The notes under the pieces are model-generated. The model worked only from the letters and a program-made list of their open reading frames with translations. It was not told the DNA's origin and made no database searches. A stretch of 64,000 nt of DNA from Podospora comata. Its lineage: Eukaryota > Ascomycota > Sordariomycetes > Sordariales > Podosporaceae. The stretch covers positions 1,612,001 through 1,676,000 of the forward strand of contig CP071494.1 of NCBI GenBank assembly GCA_017354895.1, given 5' to 3'. Positions 33,201 through 46,016 of the stretch are shown in pieces. Every line of letters starts with the position of its first letter. The stretch's first letter is position 1. Position numbers and translations under genes: made by a program.

Positions 33201-36200
33201 GTGCTTCCGAACCCCCCGTTTCCGTGCCTCGCCTCGGCGGTGTTCCCCTCATGAGCCATCAGTTTGCATTATGTCATTGCCCGATGCTGTGGAAAGCAAA
33301 ACTCTCTCGCTAGTAACGGTGTCGAGCTTTCGAGCTTCCATGAACCTGGGAACAGCAAGAAGCCAAAGGAACTTTGATAGCTCCAGTTTCCACTTCGGTT
33401 TTCCCGGAGCGTCCGCCAGTCGGTGGAACTCCGGTTCAAAGGCACGTCTTGCGTCGGGTTAGCCAAAGAAGGGGAAAAAAAAAAAAAAGGCAAACGCCTC
33501 GCTCCGAAAGCTTGCAGCCATCATGAGCAGATCAGAAGCCAGCGTTAGCAGCGATACCGCAGTAATACTAACATCGATGACCCTCGTCTAAACACGTGGA
33601 CCCAAGAACCTAGACGTTACCCAGGATGACGCAGCACATCGCTTGGAAAGGTGAGCGCAACGACGGTGAGGGTGGAGATGGGCACTCGGTGTCGTGCAGG
33701 ACCCTGGTTCGATCGGGGGTTATCTTGTTGACTTGCTGCCCTCTGGTTGGATGAAACAACCGTTTTCTCGTGTCCATTTTTGGCTGCCCGTTCCTGCCGC
33801 TTCTTTGGTCCCTGTCCATTTGAATGTTTTCCCCTCATCACACACCCCTTCCCTTCCTCTTGCTGATGACCCTTTCTCCATTCTCCAACTTTCTCAATCG
33901 TCAAAGTGGCTGTACACCTCGACGCTTACCGGTCACTTTCTTTGTTGTTCATGCTACTGCACTGCAGTACTAAATGATCTAAGCAGTTGTTGTCCCGGGC
34001 ATTGGCTCGGTAATGAATGGGGGCTAGGCAGCAAAGACTCCATTCTCTGGTTCTCTGGATGAACAGGCCAGGATCCGAACTTTGGGCTGCCTTTAGGTTG
34101 TTCCCCGCGCCAAGAAAACAAGGGACTTTTCTCGCCGGGTGCACCCATTCACCGCCTCATTTTTGGTGGTAGCAAAACAGCAACAATCACCAAAGTCATT
34201 CATTCATCAAACGCCTCGGTTTTCCATTTTGCGCTTCCCTCGGCCCCCTTGTCCGCTTCCACCGCGCCGTATGGGTAACATCACAGAACTGCGACCGCGT
34301 GGCCCCATGGGTTCTTGATTCGGTAGGTATCTGCTCTTTGCTTGCTTTGAAAGCTCATTTCATTGTCCGAGGGCAACAACAGCCTCGAAAGATGTTTGCT
34401 TCCTTCCTGCTGCTCGAATCTCAATTCCCAACTTTTTTGTGGTGGATGGCTTTTCTTGTTTGGGGATAGCGCTGTTTCTAAATAAAAAGTTAACCTTTTT
34501 TTTCCTTCTTTCCCTCTTCCGGCAGACGTCTCCACACTGACGTTCTTTGCTTGCCACATTCGGCCGAGCTGTGGTCCGCTCGTCCAATGACATTGACGGC
34601 ACGTAGATCCTCGCTACGAGCAGACGAAACGACACTGTAGAAGTAATAATTTTCTGGATAATACTTTTCAATCTGTACAACGTTCCATGCTTCTACAGTT
34701 ATTCTTTTCTCTCTTGTTCTTTTATTTCCCAACGGAAAAGCCGAACATTTCGGTCTCCTTTTGCCTTGATGTAGCACACACACACACACACACAGCTCAG
34801 CCAACAACTCACAACAGCTTCCACAATCGACGCCTTACCGCCGGCCTCCTCTATTTTTTTTTCGGCTCCCGGCAGCACCGTGTGTCCAAACCCCCGGGGC
34901 ACGCGCGGGGGGCTTGGCTAGGTACCTATTAGCTCACTCCGTCATCACGGGTAGTGTGTTGTCTTTTCTTATCAATCTATTTGTTTTTAGTTGACCAGAT
35001 CAGAACCCAAAAGAAAAAAAACCAAGGAAAAAGCTACTTCCCCAAACCCCCAACGGACTGGGCGATTGGCATCGCGGAATTATGGCCGCCTCCTCCGATC
35101 CAGATTGCAACGGTTGGGGTGATCAGCCTGCATACATACTCTAAGGACATTCCATGCGCGCTAATGACACTGGAGAGGTTGGAGAAAACCTCTGTTTTCT
35201 CCAAGTGATGAGGAAGTACCTAGCTGACCCCGCGTTGATAGCCGATTGTCCTCAGGCGGGACCGGCAATAACGTTTACGCGATGATCACCTACCTACCCT
35301 ACCCTACCATGATATGATCTGATAATTTATGGAGACCCTTTTACCCTCAGCTGTATGTGATCGTATGGATCTAGATGCTGAGTGGCTGTCTTTTTGCTCT
35401 TAACGCATGGGCGGGCGGAGGAGGATGGATCCAGCGGTGAGTCGGGTCATGGCTTGCAGGGCGTTGGCAGAGTAGGTAGGTAATTAATTCCCTTTTGTGC
35501 ACCTTTCCTAACACAACTTGCAGCACCAATGAGAACAAGAGGCAAGATGTATGATCCCTGCTCCCTGTCTTCGGATCAAGGTTTCTGGTGAACGTTGAAG
35601 AAAAGGGTAGTAGAGGAGGGAGATAAGCGAGGATGGGGGGGTAGTTTACACTGGGTAGGTACCTAACCCACAACTCGATCCTCGGTTTCTTTTTTGCTGT
35701 GGGTTTTTTTCCCGCGGGTTGATTAGCCTTTTTTTTTTCTTCCTTTTTTTCTTTTTACTTCCGTGGATTGTGATTTGACGGGTTTGTGGTTGGGGTGGTG
35801 GTGGGTTTGGTTCGCTGACTGGCTGGCTGCATGCTGTCACAGCCCATTGTTCCACACTCAGCTCCAGAAAAGCAGCAGATATGGTTTGCCCCGCGGAAAG
35901 GTCAGGTAGGTAGGCTGTCCACATTGCAGTGAGCGTAACTTCTGCAGAAGGGTCTGCTGCTTTTTCTTTTGCTAATTATAGCTCGGTGTGCGTGCTCGAT
36001 CTTTGTGGGGGTGGTGGTGGTGGTGGTGTACGGACCTTGAAGTAGCCACAGTGGATGGGGAGAGTGCCATGTGATGATTTATGGTTCTGGTTATGACCGG
36101 GTGGGTGGGTTTTGGTTCTCAACAAGTACACCACCCGGAGTCGTTTCCGAAACCAGTAACGGGCGGTACCAATGTTGAGGGAGAAGAGGGTGGGTGGGTA

Positions 36201-39200
36201 AGAAGCCTAACGACAACATGATGGAAGTGTGACTGGAGGGTATTATCATTTCTCCGTGGTGGCCAACGGGTTTGTGTCACGTTGGGAGCCTAGGCTGTTG
36301 AGGGCATCACGTTATCTGCTGTCTGGCACTTTTGCTTTCAACGGTCGGGACATTTGCTTGATGTTGGGTTCTCCACAACCATACACTCAAAACAGACGAT
36401 CGATGACCAGTCCAAACTTGGTCAAAGGTTGGTGAAGGGTATCACCAGGCTGGATTTGCAAAGCATGGCATTGCATAAGGTACCCTTCCGACATGCCCCC
36501 GAGTCCTCGGCACGGCCTTCATTCGCTCTCTCTCCGCCTTTGTCTATTGAACCTGATTAAGGTTTGGTCGATCTCATGCTGTCAGACTCCAAAATGCGGT
36601 GAGGATGGAGGCCACTGATTAAGAGGCTTGAGACGAGCCAGTTATCTTTCCAGGAGGAGGATCTTGTTCGGTGTCTTATGCTGTATCACCGGTGAAGCTC
36701 ACCACCAGCGCATATTCGGGGGATCGGGGAGGGGAAAGAGGGATACAGAGTCAGGGGTAAGGTGGGATGCGGAAGGGGAGAGCCGATCTGTGTCGGGTGG
36801 GTGCTTTGATGGAAAGGGGGAGGCTTACTGCCAGCGTTGGGGGGCATATCGACCAAGTGCAAAAAACCGTCCGGTTTTGACGTTGTTATTGATGGCTTCC
36901 GGTATGGCATCGGGCGTGATGCTCGACCACGATGGGGTCAAAGAGGGGCCTTGGCATGGCCAACACCGTGTTGGTGTTGAGGGTCAATCACATCATGGCG
37001 AGAGAGATATCTGACGCAGGGTCAGAATATCCTCTTTCACTCCTTCCATATACACAGCAGATCGTGTCCGGCACGTGCCTTGCTTCTCATGCGCTCACCC
37101 AGCTGGCGAAGAAACACAACTATCGCCCCGTCTGGGGTGTCTCACATCTCAGGATATCATCTGAACATGGATCAACCACGTATCTCGAATCCCACAAACT
37201 TAAGCTTCACCGAAACATACATTTGACACTCCCGAGCGGTGGACGTCTGGGCTTGCTTTTCTGGGGTTGGCTGACAACACCGTTGTGTTCAGGAGAATCA
37301 TCGAGAAGCCAACATGGATGAGCCCTGGGGGTGAGACTCCAATGACTATTTTGGTTCTCTTCTAGAAATTAATTGGCTTCCATACCAGCTGGGACTCGGG
37401 CCTCAAACGGTTGACGATGTTGAAGATGTCTGAGATGAACGCCCTGGATTGGCCCGAGCAAAGAGCTGGGGAAGACTCCCCAGGAACGCTTCGGTGGCAC
37501 AACAAGCCTTTCAGGTTTTGTTCGTGGCAGGCAGGTTCAAGCTTCTTCCCCGGTGTTCTCGGCGGAATATTTTGATCTTCCTTGGTGATATCAGCTCATG
37601 TTGCAGAGCTGAAGCCGAAATAAAGGATTGGGCTACCTCTCTTCTTCGTCATGTGCAACGTTGACATGAAGCTCGAGAGCTGGAGAGCCAACGGATGGTT
37701 GTTACTATCCCCGGGGTTGTCAGCGGTGGAGTTCAGGATCGGACCCAGAAGCCACAGCCACGGCCTCGGTACGCTTTTTCTTCTTCGTATGTGCTACACG
37801 ATGCTAGTCTGTGATCTCAAAAAAGAAAACAAAAAAGCACAGGGCACATCTCGTGAGATCTGCTCGGCAAGGGGATCAAGATGCTGATTGGGTGTTTGTT
37901 GATATTGGCATTGGCCCTTCATCAAGTTTCGTGAGGCTTTCTGCGTCTCGACTAGGTTGGTGATGCTCACAGGAACGCTGACGGCGGTCCAGGAAGGTGA
38001 AAACGTCGCTTACACCGCTCTCACGCATCAACTGTGGTAGTCTTGTGTTTACTTCTGCTCCAGCGGGCCGACTTCCCCTTTCGCCCTGCTTTGTGTCATC
38101 CAACGGTGATGATTGATCCAAGGGGGGCAACGGGCAAGGGGCATCACTCAGCTGCGGTCCACCAGATAGGGATCAGAATGTCAGGGGGCAACTTGCCAAT
38201 CAGAGCCCAAAAAGCCCAAAGGTTCAATGCATGAAAGGCTGACCAATGGCTGACGATGCCACAAGATCAAAAGATGCCCGAAATCGGCCGAATATGGGGG
38301 GGATGTTACTCATCTTCACCTTGTTGTCGATTTTTTCTTTGCCTCGGGATGCGCTGGCTCTGTAACATCGCCATCAATATCGAAGCCAACAACAGCTGAT
38401 GGGAGAAAGGCAAGGAAGGAACATGACAGTGAAGATGACCGCATGCATTTGCCTTTGCATTTGCACAACTCAATCCAGTTCAAAATAGGCAGGCGAATTG
38501 CTCTTTCCTGCCCTGGCCCCCCCAACTTCGGATTTTTGTCAGTGGTGCTTTCCCAAAGTGTCATCCCGCTCAAGCACATGCCCCTTCCATCCGTCTCCCT
38601 ACCTGACCCCAACCTCAAAGCGAGGCGCAGTCGTCAAACAACCGACCTTTTTAACCTACCACCAAATATGCACACAACATCGCATTTTATTGTAAATTCC
38701 GTAGGAACCACGGAACAACAACTCCCAGTCCATTCGCTTCCCAATCCCGATTCAGGCACAGCGCATAATGTGCCCGCCGCCCCACGTCATCTCTGGTCGG
38801 TACCTGCCGAGCTTAACAGAGTCCTGGTAAATAATAATCATCAAACACAGCCTCACTCACCCTCACCAACAGCCAAATCGCTATCCCTCAACTCCTTGAC
38901 CGAGTGACGCCTCTCAACTGTCAATGCCCCCGCAGGCGACAGGTCCCTACATGCTGACGTGCATCTGTCACGTTGCTTGTTGCTCCCCATTTCATCTCCC
39001 TCATCAGAACTTTGTTGGTCTGTTGTTGGCGGCTGTGAGATTAGCATGGGTAATATCTAAGTTACACAAGAATATGGCCGATGTAAACCCATCTTATCAC
39101 AGTCGTCTATATGATCAGATACTACAATCCTCAAACCTCATGTATAGAACTTGTGTTTCTTCCTCTCTACCATCTTGTTGTAACTCAGCCCTCTTTCTCG

Positions 39201-39637
39201 ACCCCCCACCCTTATCATCCGATTTGACACTTTGCGAGCTTTGATACCTACCTCCATCTTATTTACCGGTCCACGACGAAACGGGGGTAATGGACGGGGG
39301 CTATCCCGGAGTCGGAAAAGGGAACCGAGGCATGACAAAGAGATATGTATCAAAGCTTGGTTTTTTTTTTTTTTTTTTGGTGTACCGGAGACCCGCGAGA
39401 CCCGGCGGATGCCGAATTGTTTTTTTTTTTTGGGAAACCTCCTCCCACTTCCCGGACTATCTGGATGCTTGTCCACCCGCCCGCCCTACTGCCGGATCTC
39501 GGCATGGGACGGAGGGATGGTCCTTGAGGGTAAGGGGGTCCGGGGTGATGGTAGAGAAAGTGGGGATGGGTGAGGTAATATGAAATCATCGCCGGTAGGG
39601 AGAGATCCCCGGCATCAAAACAGCACATCGGGAGGGA

Positions 39638-39665
39638 GGCTGGCTGGCTGGCTGGCTGGCTGGCT
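39638..39665 (+). repeat. (GGCT)n microsatellite
   Basis: About seven GGCT units in gene-poor DNA. Confidence 0.9.
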
Positions 39666-41172
39666 TCGTTTCTCGGAAAGGGAACGTTAACTTGGGCCTT
39701 AAAAGCATGGTCAGCCTCCCTCGGTTTCTTTTCGGTTATTTCGATTACTGGTGTGCCTAGGCTGGGCTCATGTAAAGGGAACCAACAGACTTTTGGGTTT
39801 AAATAGTGATCCGGGATTGATAGGCAGTTGGGGATGTTGTTAAGTGTGGGTCGGGGGCGGAAATACTAGGGATTAGGGGCCGGTTATCTGGTTCGACACT
39901 TTTGTGAACGTGGATATGGATGGGTTTGGGGGAGATCGGCTATCTGGCTTGAAGAACAGGGAGAATAAAGTTATTGGTGAAGAATGGAACTCGGGGCGGG
40001 GATCTGAGCTAGGTGTTGTTGTTGGTCATGGACCATGGGCATGGATTTCGTCTCGGCTCTGCGGTTGTTCTACCTGCCATGTTCGCAGTCAAGGAAGAGG
40101 CTGAGCTGGCCGGGAGGGAGATCACGGCTATTACGGATCCTTTTTGGAACTTGGCGGTTCCAGTGTTGGGATAACCTCGTTCCTTGGATGTATAATGAAG
40201 AGCACTTTCGCATTACATCTGATGATCTACGAAGATGAGATCCCTGGCAGCCTCCTCAGCAGTCCGCATCGGTCTCCGTCTGGACTTTCTTGGTGGAGTA
40301 TCAGAGTCTTTCGGGGGAGAGGGAGTGAGGTGGCCGATGTTGAGTACTCACTGGTGCTGAGAGATGGGCGAGGTTGACTTGAACAGAAGATTACACGGAA
40401 ACTCAAATGGAAGAGCGTCATCCTGAGTAAGAGTGGTTTGAAGGCCGCCTCAAGTTCTCGCAACCGAAATAACAGTGAATCCAAGGCCATGATATGCTAG
40501 ACTGAGAACACTCTTAGGTATGCTAGAGTCAATTCTGGAAAATTAGTCTACGAGGAGATCTGTCGGAGATGGTTGTTTCTGAAAAAGATCCACCAAGGGG
40601 GGACGTGAACAGAAATGAGGATTGAACCACAAAGAGATCTATCTCGAAGAAAGGTTCACATATGATTCCAGCTCTCCAAACAAGGCCGATCTGAAGATGA
40701 GGCCCATGTGGCATTGCCTCTTGAGCTGATACACATCGCAGGTGTTGACGATGTATTTCGCTCAAGCCCTCGTGTACTTATCATAATATACCTAAGATGC
40801 CCATCTCATACAAAAAATCTCCAGCACACCATCGTCCCCGGCTCTAAAAAGTCTCGGCCACTCTCCAGATACCTCTTGCAGGATTTAGTAAAACATCTAC
40901 GCCTCCCCATTATAGACAAAACTGAGTAGACACCTGTCTACAGAGATATTCCATCACCAAAAACTACTAATTGTTCCAATCCCACACAACCACTGATACT
41001 TGCACCTTCCGAGACTCAAATGCTAGGTTCAACTCATCAGAAACCTTTTTTCCTTATATCGAGGTTGAGATTGAGATCGAGGTTTTGGAGCCCGGAAGTG
41101 AGGGGGATAAACAGCAGGGACAAATATCTGGACACAAGAGTTCATGAGGATCTCTAGGCCAGAGCAGAATAG

Positions 41173-41275
41173 GGGTCAGAACAAAACAGAGGTCAGATCA
41201 AAACAAAGCTCAGATCAAAACAGAGCTTGGAAAAAATCCCCCCAGGAGTAACGAGTGATCAGAACACAACAAAGC

Positions 41276-41308
<33 letters not shown>
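41173..41308 (+). repeat. Short minisatellite followed by a T16A17 palindrome
   Basis: Units resembling GGTCAGATCAAAACAAAGCT occur at about 41173, 41191, 41211 and 41256. The last one runs straight into 16 T then 17 A (41276-41308), a perfect self-complementary tract. Confidence 0.7.
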
Positions 41309-42025
41309 GAATATCAAATCTCAAGAGAATACAAAGATGCTTATAAACCAATAACATGATACAAGAGGGGATCCGAATAACCCCAAGCCCAACCAACCAA
41401 AAGAAGCCACCACCAGCAGTTCTAAACACTGGATTCATCTTCTCCAAAAGCCCACCCAGTGGTTTAGCTGCATCAATGAGTAACTACAGACCCACCAACA
41501 AGAGGCGATGAAATCCGGATGAAAAAGGAGTTCTGAGCCGTGACACTAATGAACTGAGCAAGGTCAAGTCTCCCTGTACCTGTCGTCCTCACACTCAGGC
41601 AAACATCCGCTTTCCAGACCCCCCTCATCACAAGTATTATCAGCTGTGCTTGACCCTACGCACCTAGACAGCAACATCTCAAGAACCCACAGCACTCACC
41701 AACCAATGTCTCCAAAGACACCCCCCATAGTATCACATCACACACAGCAGCAAAGTGAACAAAACCACCACTTCATTTTCCGCTTGATATTTCCACTAAA
41801 GAGACCCCCCTTTCCCAACCCAACCGTATCCCTTTCCTCCCGCCCAGTGTATTTATCTAACATAAACCTCTCCCACCCTCCAACAATCATAGCGAAAAAA
41901 CAAACCATCCATGTAGGAGGAAAAAAAAAACAAAAAGAGTCATTCCGCTACCCATTTAATGCCAACCTCGCAGCAAAAAAACAAGGCAAAAACCAGATAC
42001 CCACCCCTTTCCCGCACTCATCCCC

Positions 42026-43180
42026 TTAAGCAAACCTCTTAGCCCTCGCCTCCTTCTTAGCCCTCTCCGCCGGATCCTCCTCCCTTTGCGGCAGCTTCGT
42101 CGCAGCAGCAGCACCACCACCCCCCCCATTGCGCTGCTGTCGACCAGCACCACCCGGACCACCACGCACACGACCGCCCCGTCCCTGCTGGTTACGGCCG
42201 TTATTGTTGTTGTTCCGGACATTGGCACTAGGCTGTTGCTGCTGCGGCCGCTTGTTGCCGCCCTCAGCACCCTTAACCTTGCTCCCATCATCCTTCGCCT
42301 CCCTCCCCCTCTTCCTCGGCCCCCGCTCAGGCAGCGCGCTGTCCAGAGCCGAGATCTGGTCATTAGCCACCCCGAACTTGGCAGCCCTCACCGCGGCCTT
42401 GGCCTCCTCCGAGTTTTCGTCTAGCGTGATGCCGAATCTGGCGGCGCGAGCAGCCCGCTTCTCTGCTTCCGTCTGCGCGTTGGTCGCGGCTAGGTTCGCT
42501 GAGAAGAGAGGTGCAGCGGGGGCAGCGGCAGGCTCCTCTGTGGCGGTGGTCTCAGCTGGCTTGTCGTCTTTGGTAGCGGTGGTGGCAGGGGCAGCAGTCT
42601 CATCAGCCTTGGTTTCGACAACGGCTGGCGCATCCTCCGACTTCTTCTCCTCTGCTGGCTTGTCTTGAGTGGCGGCGGGAGCGGCATCAGCCTTCTTGGC
42701 CATGGGAGGAAAGTCATCGTCGTCGTAGTCGATCTCATCCTCCGCCGCGGCAGCGGGCTTGGTGTCTAGACCGAGATCGAGTTCGATGTCAGTGATGTCG
42801 AACAACAGGATGAAATAGAAGAGGAAGCGCTTCGAGGTTTGGAATGCGACAAGATAGGGGCTGATGCGATCGGAGGAGGTGATGAAGATGCGACCGCAAC
42901 CGATGTGTGTGATTGATCGCTTGCGCAAGAACAGATGGAAAATTCTCGACGCGCAATCCTCAGGTAGAATATCCCATCACCGCAGTCGCGATCGCATTCG
43001 CAGGGAGGGGAGAGTAATGGTAGGCTTACCGGCCTTGGGCTCCGCAGCTTCCGGGGCCTTCTGATTGTCGTCCTCCTGGAGACGGGCAATCAGGTCGGCC
43101 TTGTTGCCGGTCAACGGTAGGCCGCGCTCCTGAAGAACCTTCTTCAACTCGGGGACCTTCATGCTATTGTAGTCGGCCAT
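42026..43180 (-). CDS. THO1: SAP-domain protein, THO1/SARNP-like
   Basis: Two exons, 43180-43030 and 42765-42026, give 296 aa. MADYNSMKVPELKKVLQERG and PLTGNKADLIARLQEDD form a SAP domain at about residues 4-40, a DNA/RNA-binding helix-extended-helix. An Asp/Glu patch (EDEIDYDDDDFPP) and a long Ala/Pro/Thr/Lys-rich linker follow. The conserved part AEKRAARAARFGI and AAVRAAKFGV (two copies of a short helix typical of Tho1/CIP29) precedes a Lys/Arg/Gly-rich, RGG-containing tail (GRGGRVRGGPGG). Yeast Tho1 binds nascent mRNP and works with THO/TREX in export. The intron is 264 nt, long for this window. Its 3' part is open in frame with exon 2, so an internal ATG at 42928 could give a form lacking SAP. 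A pyrimidine run precedes the main ATG on the sense strand. Confidence 0.9.
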
Positions 43181-44315
43181 TGTAAAAAAAAGAAAAAAAA
43201 GGGGCAGCTGGCAGCTGCGAGTGGCGCAAGTAGGAATTGGTATGTAGAATTGGTAGTGTAGGGAGACTGTTGATGCTTTTATCGCAGTACTTGATGGCCA
43301 GAGATGAAAGGAAGTTTGGTGCAGGGCGGTGATGAAGTTCACTGGGAGGCTCAGAGGGCTGCCGTCACGCGAAACGCGTCGCTCCAAGTTTCTGCGCTGC
43401 TAGCGCTGTCAACAGGGGCCAGTGGCTAATTGTCGGCAAACGTCACAATGTGGACCTGCGGCTTGGCATCGTCGCTGCTATTCGTACGATAGAGAGAGGA
43501 TACCTACTGTATAGCTTTTGGTGATTGAACAGTTATTCATTGTCAATAGACAGGCTTTATCGTCAGTAGCAACACTCTCCAACTCGCACCTTCCTCCTCA
43601 TCATCAGTAAGCCATGTCAATGCAACTTCTCCTCCTAATGCCAACAGGGGTTAGGGTTTAGCTGCAACCCCCAAGAAACCACCAGCAACCTGACGTCATC
43701 TCCAAGACCACCTCCAACACCACCACAACTCAGCAGCTCTAGAAGCAAAACACAAGGTGTAGCAAATACTCAAGAGTCAATTCTTCAGATGACAATGAAA
43801 ACTTCTAACCCCTCACCAACAGACAGAGAGCGCAAAAAAACAAAAATACTGTATGCCTTTTGCCCGTTTGTTTACCCTTCCCCTATGCGCCATATCTCGA
43901 ATAATTCGGATGCAGAAAACCCTCATCCACCAAGGGAAAAACCCCAAGCCCTCCTTCCCCCCTTGCCCAAACTTTGCATATAACAACATGCTGATGCTCC
44001 GGGTATTGCCTGTAGTGAATAACGCGGTGAAAAGAAAACAAAAGAAACAAAAGGAAGCCGCCTCCGCCCACTTTCTACAAGTTGACCGTTTTGTCTTGGG
44101 TATCTCGGCTGGAATTCTTGGGAGGTTGGTGGTGCCACATAACCCCTTAAACCCGTTGTTTGTGTAGCCAAAAAGAAAAGAAAAAAAGGTCTCGAATCCG
44201 CAAGGTTGATGGTATCTCGTGATGTGATGTAATGTGATGTAATGCAGTGTCACGACAACAAAAGGCAGCCTCGTCTGTGCGCCCTTTCCCACTCCCATCT
44301 CCCAAACCTTACTAT
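43181..44315. other. Intergenic: THO1 promoter and SSH4-like 3' flank
   Basis: 1.1 kb with no gene seen. A telobox-like GGTTAGGGTTTA sits at 43649-43660, about 470 bp upstream of the THO1 ATG. A GTGATGTAAT repeat-like stretch lies at about 44218-44248. Confidence 0.5.
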
Positions 44316-46016
44316 TTACCTCCCGGTTCTTCCTGATCTCGCCGATCTCGACGACATGGTGCTGCCGCTTCTGTCACGCCCAGCTCCCTGCAAGATGGCA
44401 TCCTGATAGCTTGGAATGGGAGGACTTGGTGACGAGCGCTGTTGAATGGGCCGACCCTGAGCATTGCTAGTGCTCCTCGCTCGGACAGTAGCCAGGGAGC
44501 CATTACGGCTCCTGCTGATGTTGATCAATGGCCGGTTCTCATCGTCACTGTCATTGCGCTCGGCATCCGAGTGTTCTGGGCTCGTGTACTCCGGTGGGGG
44601 CGGATGGTTGGGGTCGTGAACACCAAGGCCTGCATTTTGCGCCCCCTCCTCGTTGTGTGTTTCAGCTGCCGCGGCGTTGCTAGGCTCTCCGGCGTCTTCT
44701 GTAGGAACCAAATGAGAAAGGGAGATATCGGTTGGGCTGCGCTGGGGCCCTGGGCTGGTGGGTGGGAGAACTCTGAAGTTACCAGATCTCGAACGGGTAT
44801 GACCGGGATCCAAACCGGGTCCGCCTTGCCTAGGGTAAAGCTGCACAGACTGGCTTCCGCCATGACCACGAGTGTATGACCCTGTGTATCCGTCCTTCCG
44901 TCCCGTTTCGAGAAGAATACTGCCTTGCTCAGAGCCGTATGGCGGAGGTGGTGCCAGTGAGCCCGTCATGGGGGCCAGACCCCACTTCTTCACGTTGGCC
45001 TCGATGAAAACAAATCCGGCCTGGCCAAAGTTGACGTGCACGATGCATGGGCCATTCGCTCCGACCGAGGGGAAGAAGTTTTGCGTCTTCATGCCGTGGG
45101 CGGCTTCTTCCAGCTTCTTCCCGTTTCGTGTGAAGAATATAGCGCCGGTCCGAGGTCGGTACCCAACGCCAATAACGTCACCTTGAACGATTTGTGGGCC
45201 GTAGTGGTTGCCCTTGAACGGTTGGTTGTAGCGGCGAGAACCATTGGAAAGATAGGCAACAGAGTGTTTGTGGAAGCCTAGCAGATCAGTTAGCGAGATC
45301 TGAACGCAAACGTCAAGAGAGAGAGGTCTCTATCCTACCTGGTAACCGGAACAGCGGATAGGGTTTCGTGCACATGCCGATGCTGACCAGAGTATTGTCT
45401 GGCTTCTCGTAGATCTTGGCTTCCCAGTAGTAGACTTCGTTCTGTTTTGGTACCGGCAGATTGCTCATGACGGTGCATTCCGAATCGAAGAACTCAATCT
45501 CCGTACGGGCTTCAACAAAGCAGTTGGCAATCTCCAGCTCCGGCTCAAACTCCCAAGCAGAAACACCCTTCTCCTGAATAGCCAGATACTGCGATAGCGA
45601 GATGTCCGTCTGCACAGACTCGGGGGGGTTGGCAGCAATGAAGGCTAGAATAATCAATGTCAGCGTTCGGATCCGGCCTTGCTGGATAGAAAATACGTTA
45701 GGGCCGGGCACGTACCCTTTGCTCTCAAATATTCCGTCCTCTGCATGTCATCCATCGTCTCCAATGCCTCGGCCTCCTCCCGTGCAAACGCCTGCTCGTC
45801 ATCGTACTCGCCGGGACGACCGATCCGGTCGAGGAAGATGCGGCCCGAGGATGTGTACTTGAAATAGTAGATGATGAGAAACACGCAGAGTATCACGATG
45901 GCCGACCCGAACGACGACAGCAGGCCGATGATGATGCCATTCGGGGCCGGGTTTGGATTCGAGGGGTAGTGATCGTAACGATCCATTGTATGGAAAGAGT
46001 GGCGGTTGTTGGTCAT
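44316..46016 (-). CDS. SSH4: SPRY-domain membrane adaptor, SSH4/EAR1-like
   Basis: Exons 46016-45716, 45644-45339 and 45277-44316 give 522 aa. One membrane segment lies at about residues 27-52 (IIIGLLSSFGSAIVILCVFL). The SPRY domain spans roughly 140-290: ISLSQYLAIQEKGVSAWEF, CTVMSNLPVP, VYYWEAKIYEKPDNTLVSIG, FHKHSVAYLSNGSRRYNQPF, VIGVGYRPRTGAIFFTRNGK and GFVFIEANVKKWG. The cytosolic tail carries two PPxY motifs, PPPY at about 313-316 and PPEY at about 430-433. In yeast, Ssh4 and Ear1 are endosome/vacuole membrane proteins that bring the Rsp5 ubiquitin ligase to cargo through such motifs, promoting sorting into the multivesicular body. The tail is otherwise Ser/Arg-rich. A second ATG ten codons in (MDRYDHY) could be the true start; it would not change the domains. 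Confidence 0.9.

Larger units (their letters stand above)
29649..42025. other. 12.4 kb region without a supportable gene
   Basis: Open frames here are mostly under 160 codons, with no domains and no splice-supported joins. Contents seen: (GA)n at 29987-30009, (TTGG)n at 30245-30288, a telobox-like TAAACCCTAACC at 31067-31078, (AC)n at about 34776-34793, near-palindrome TGGGTAGGTACCTAACCCA at 35652-35670, (GGT)n at about 36010-36028, (GGCT)n at 39638-39665, poly-T at 39361-39378 and the T16A17 palindrome at 41276-41308. The first kilobase is the promoter and leader of the Zn2Cys6 gene. Confidence 0.5.

Noticed and set aside
33701-33740. B-box-like GGTTCGATC, possible tRNA
   Set aside because: No pairing acceptor, D or anticodon stems could be drawn around it.
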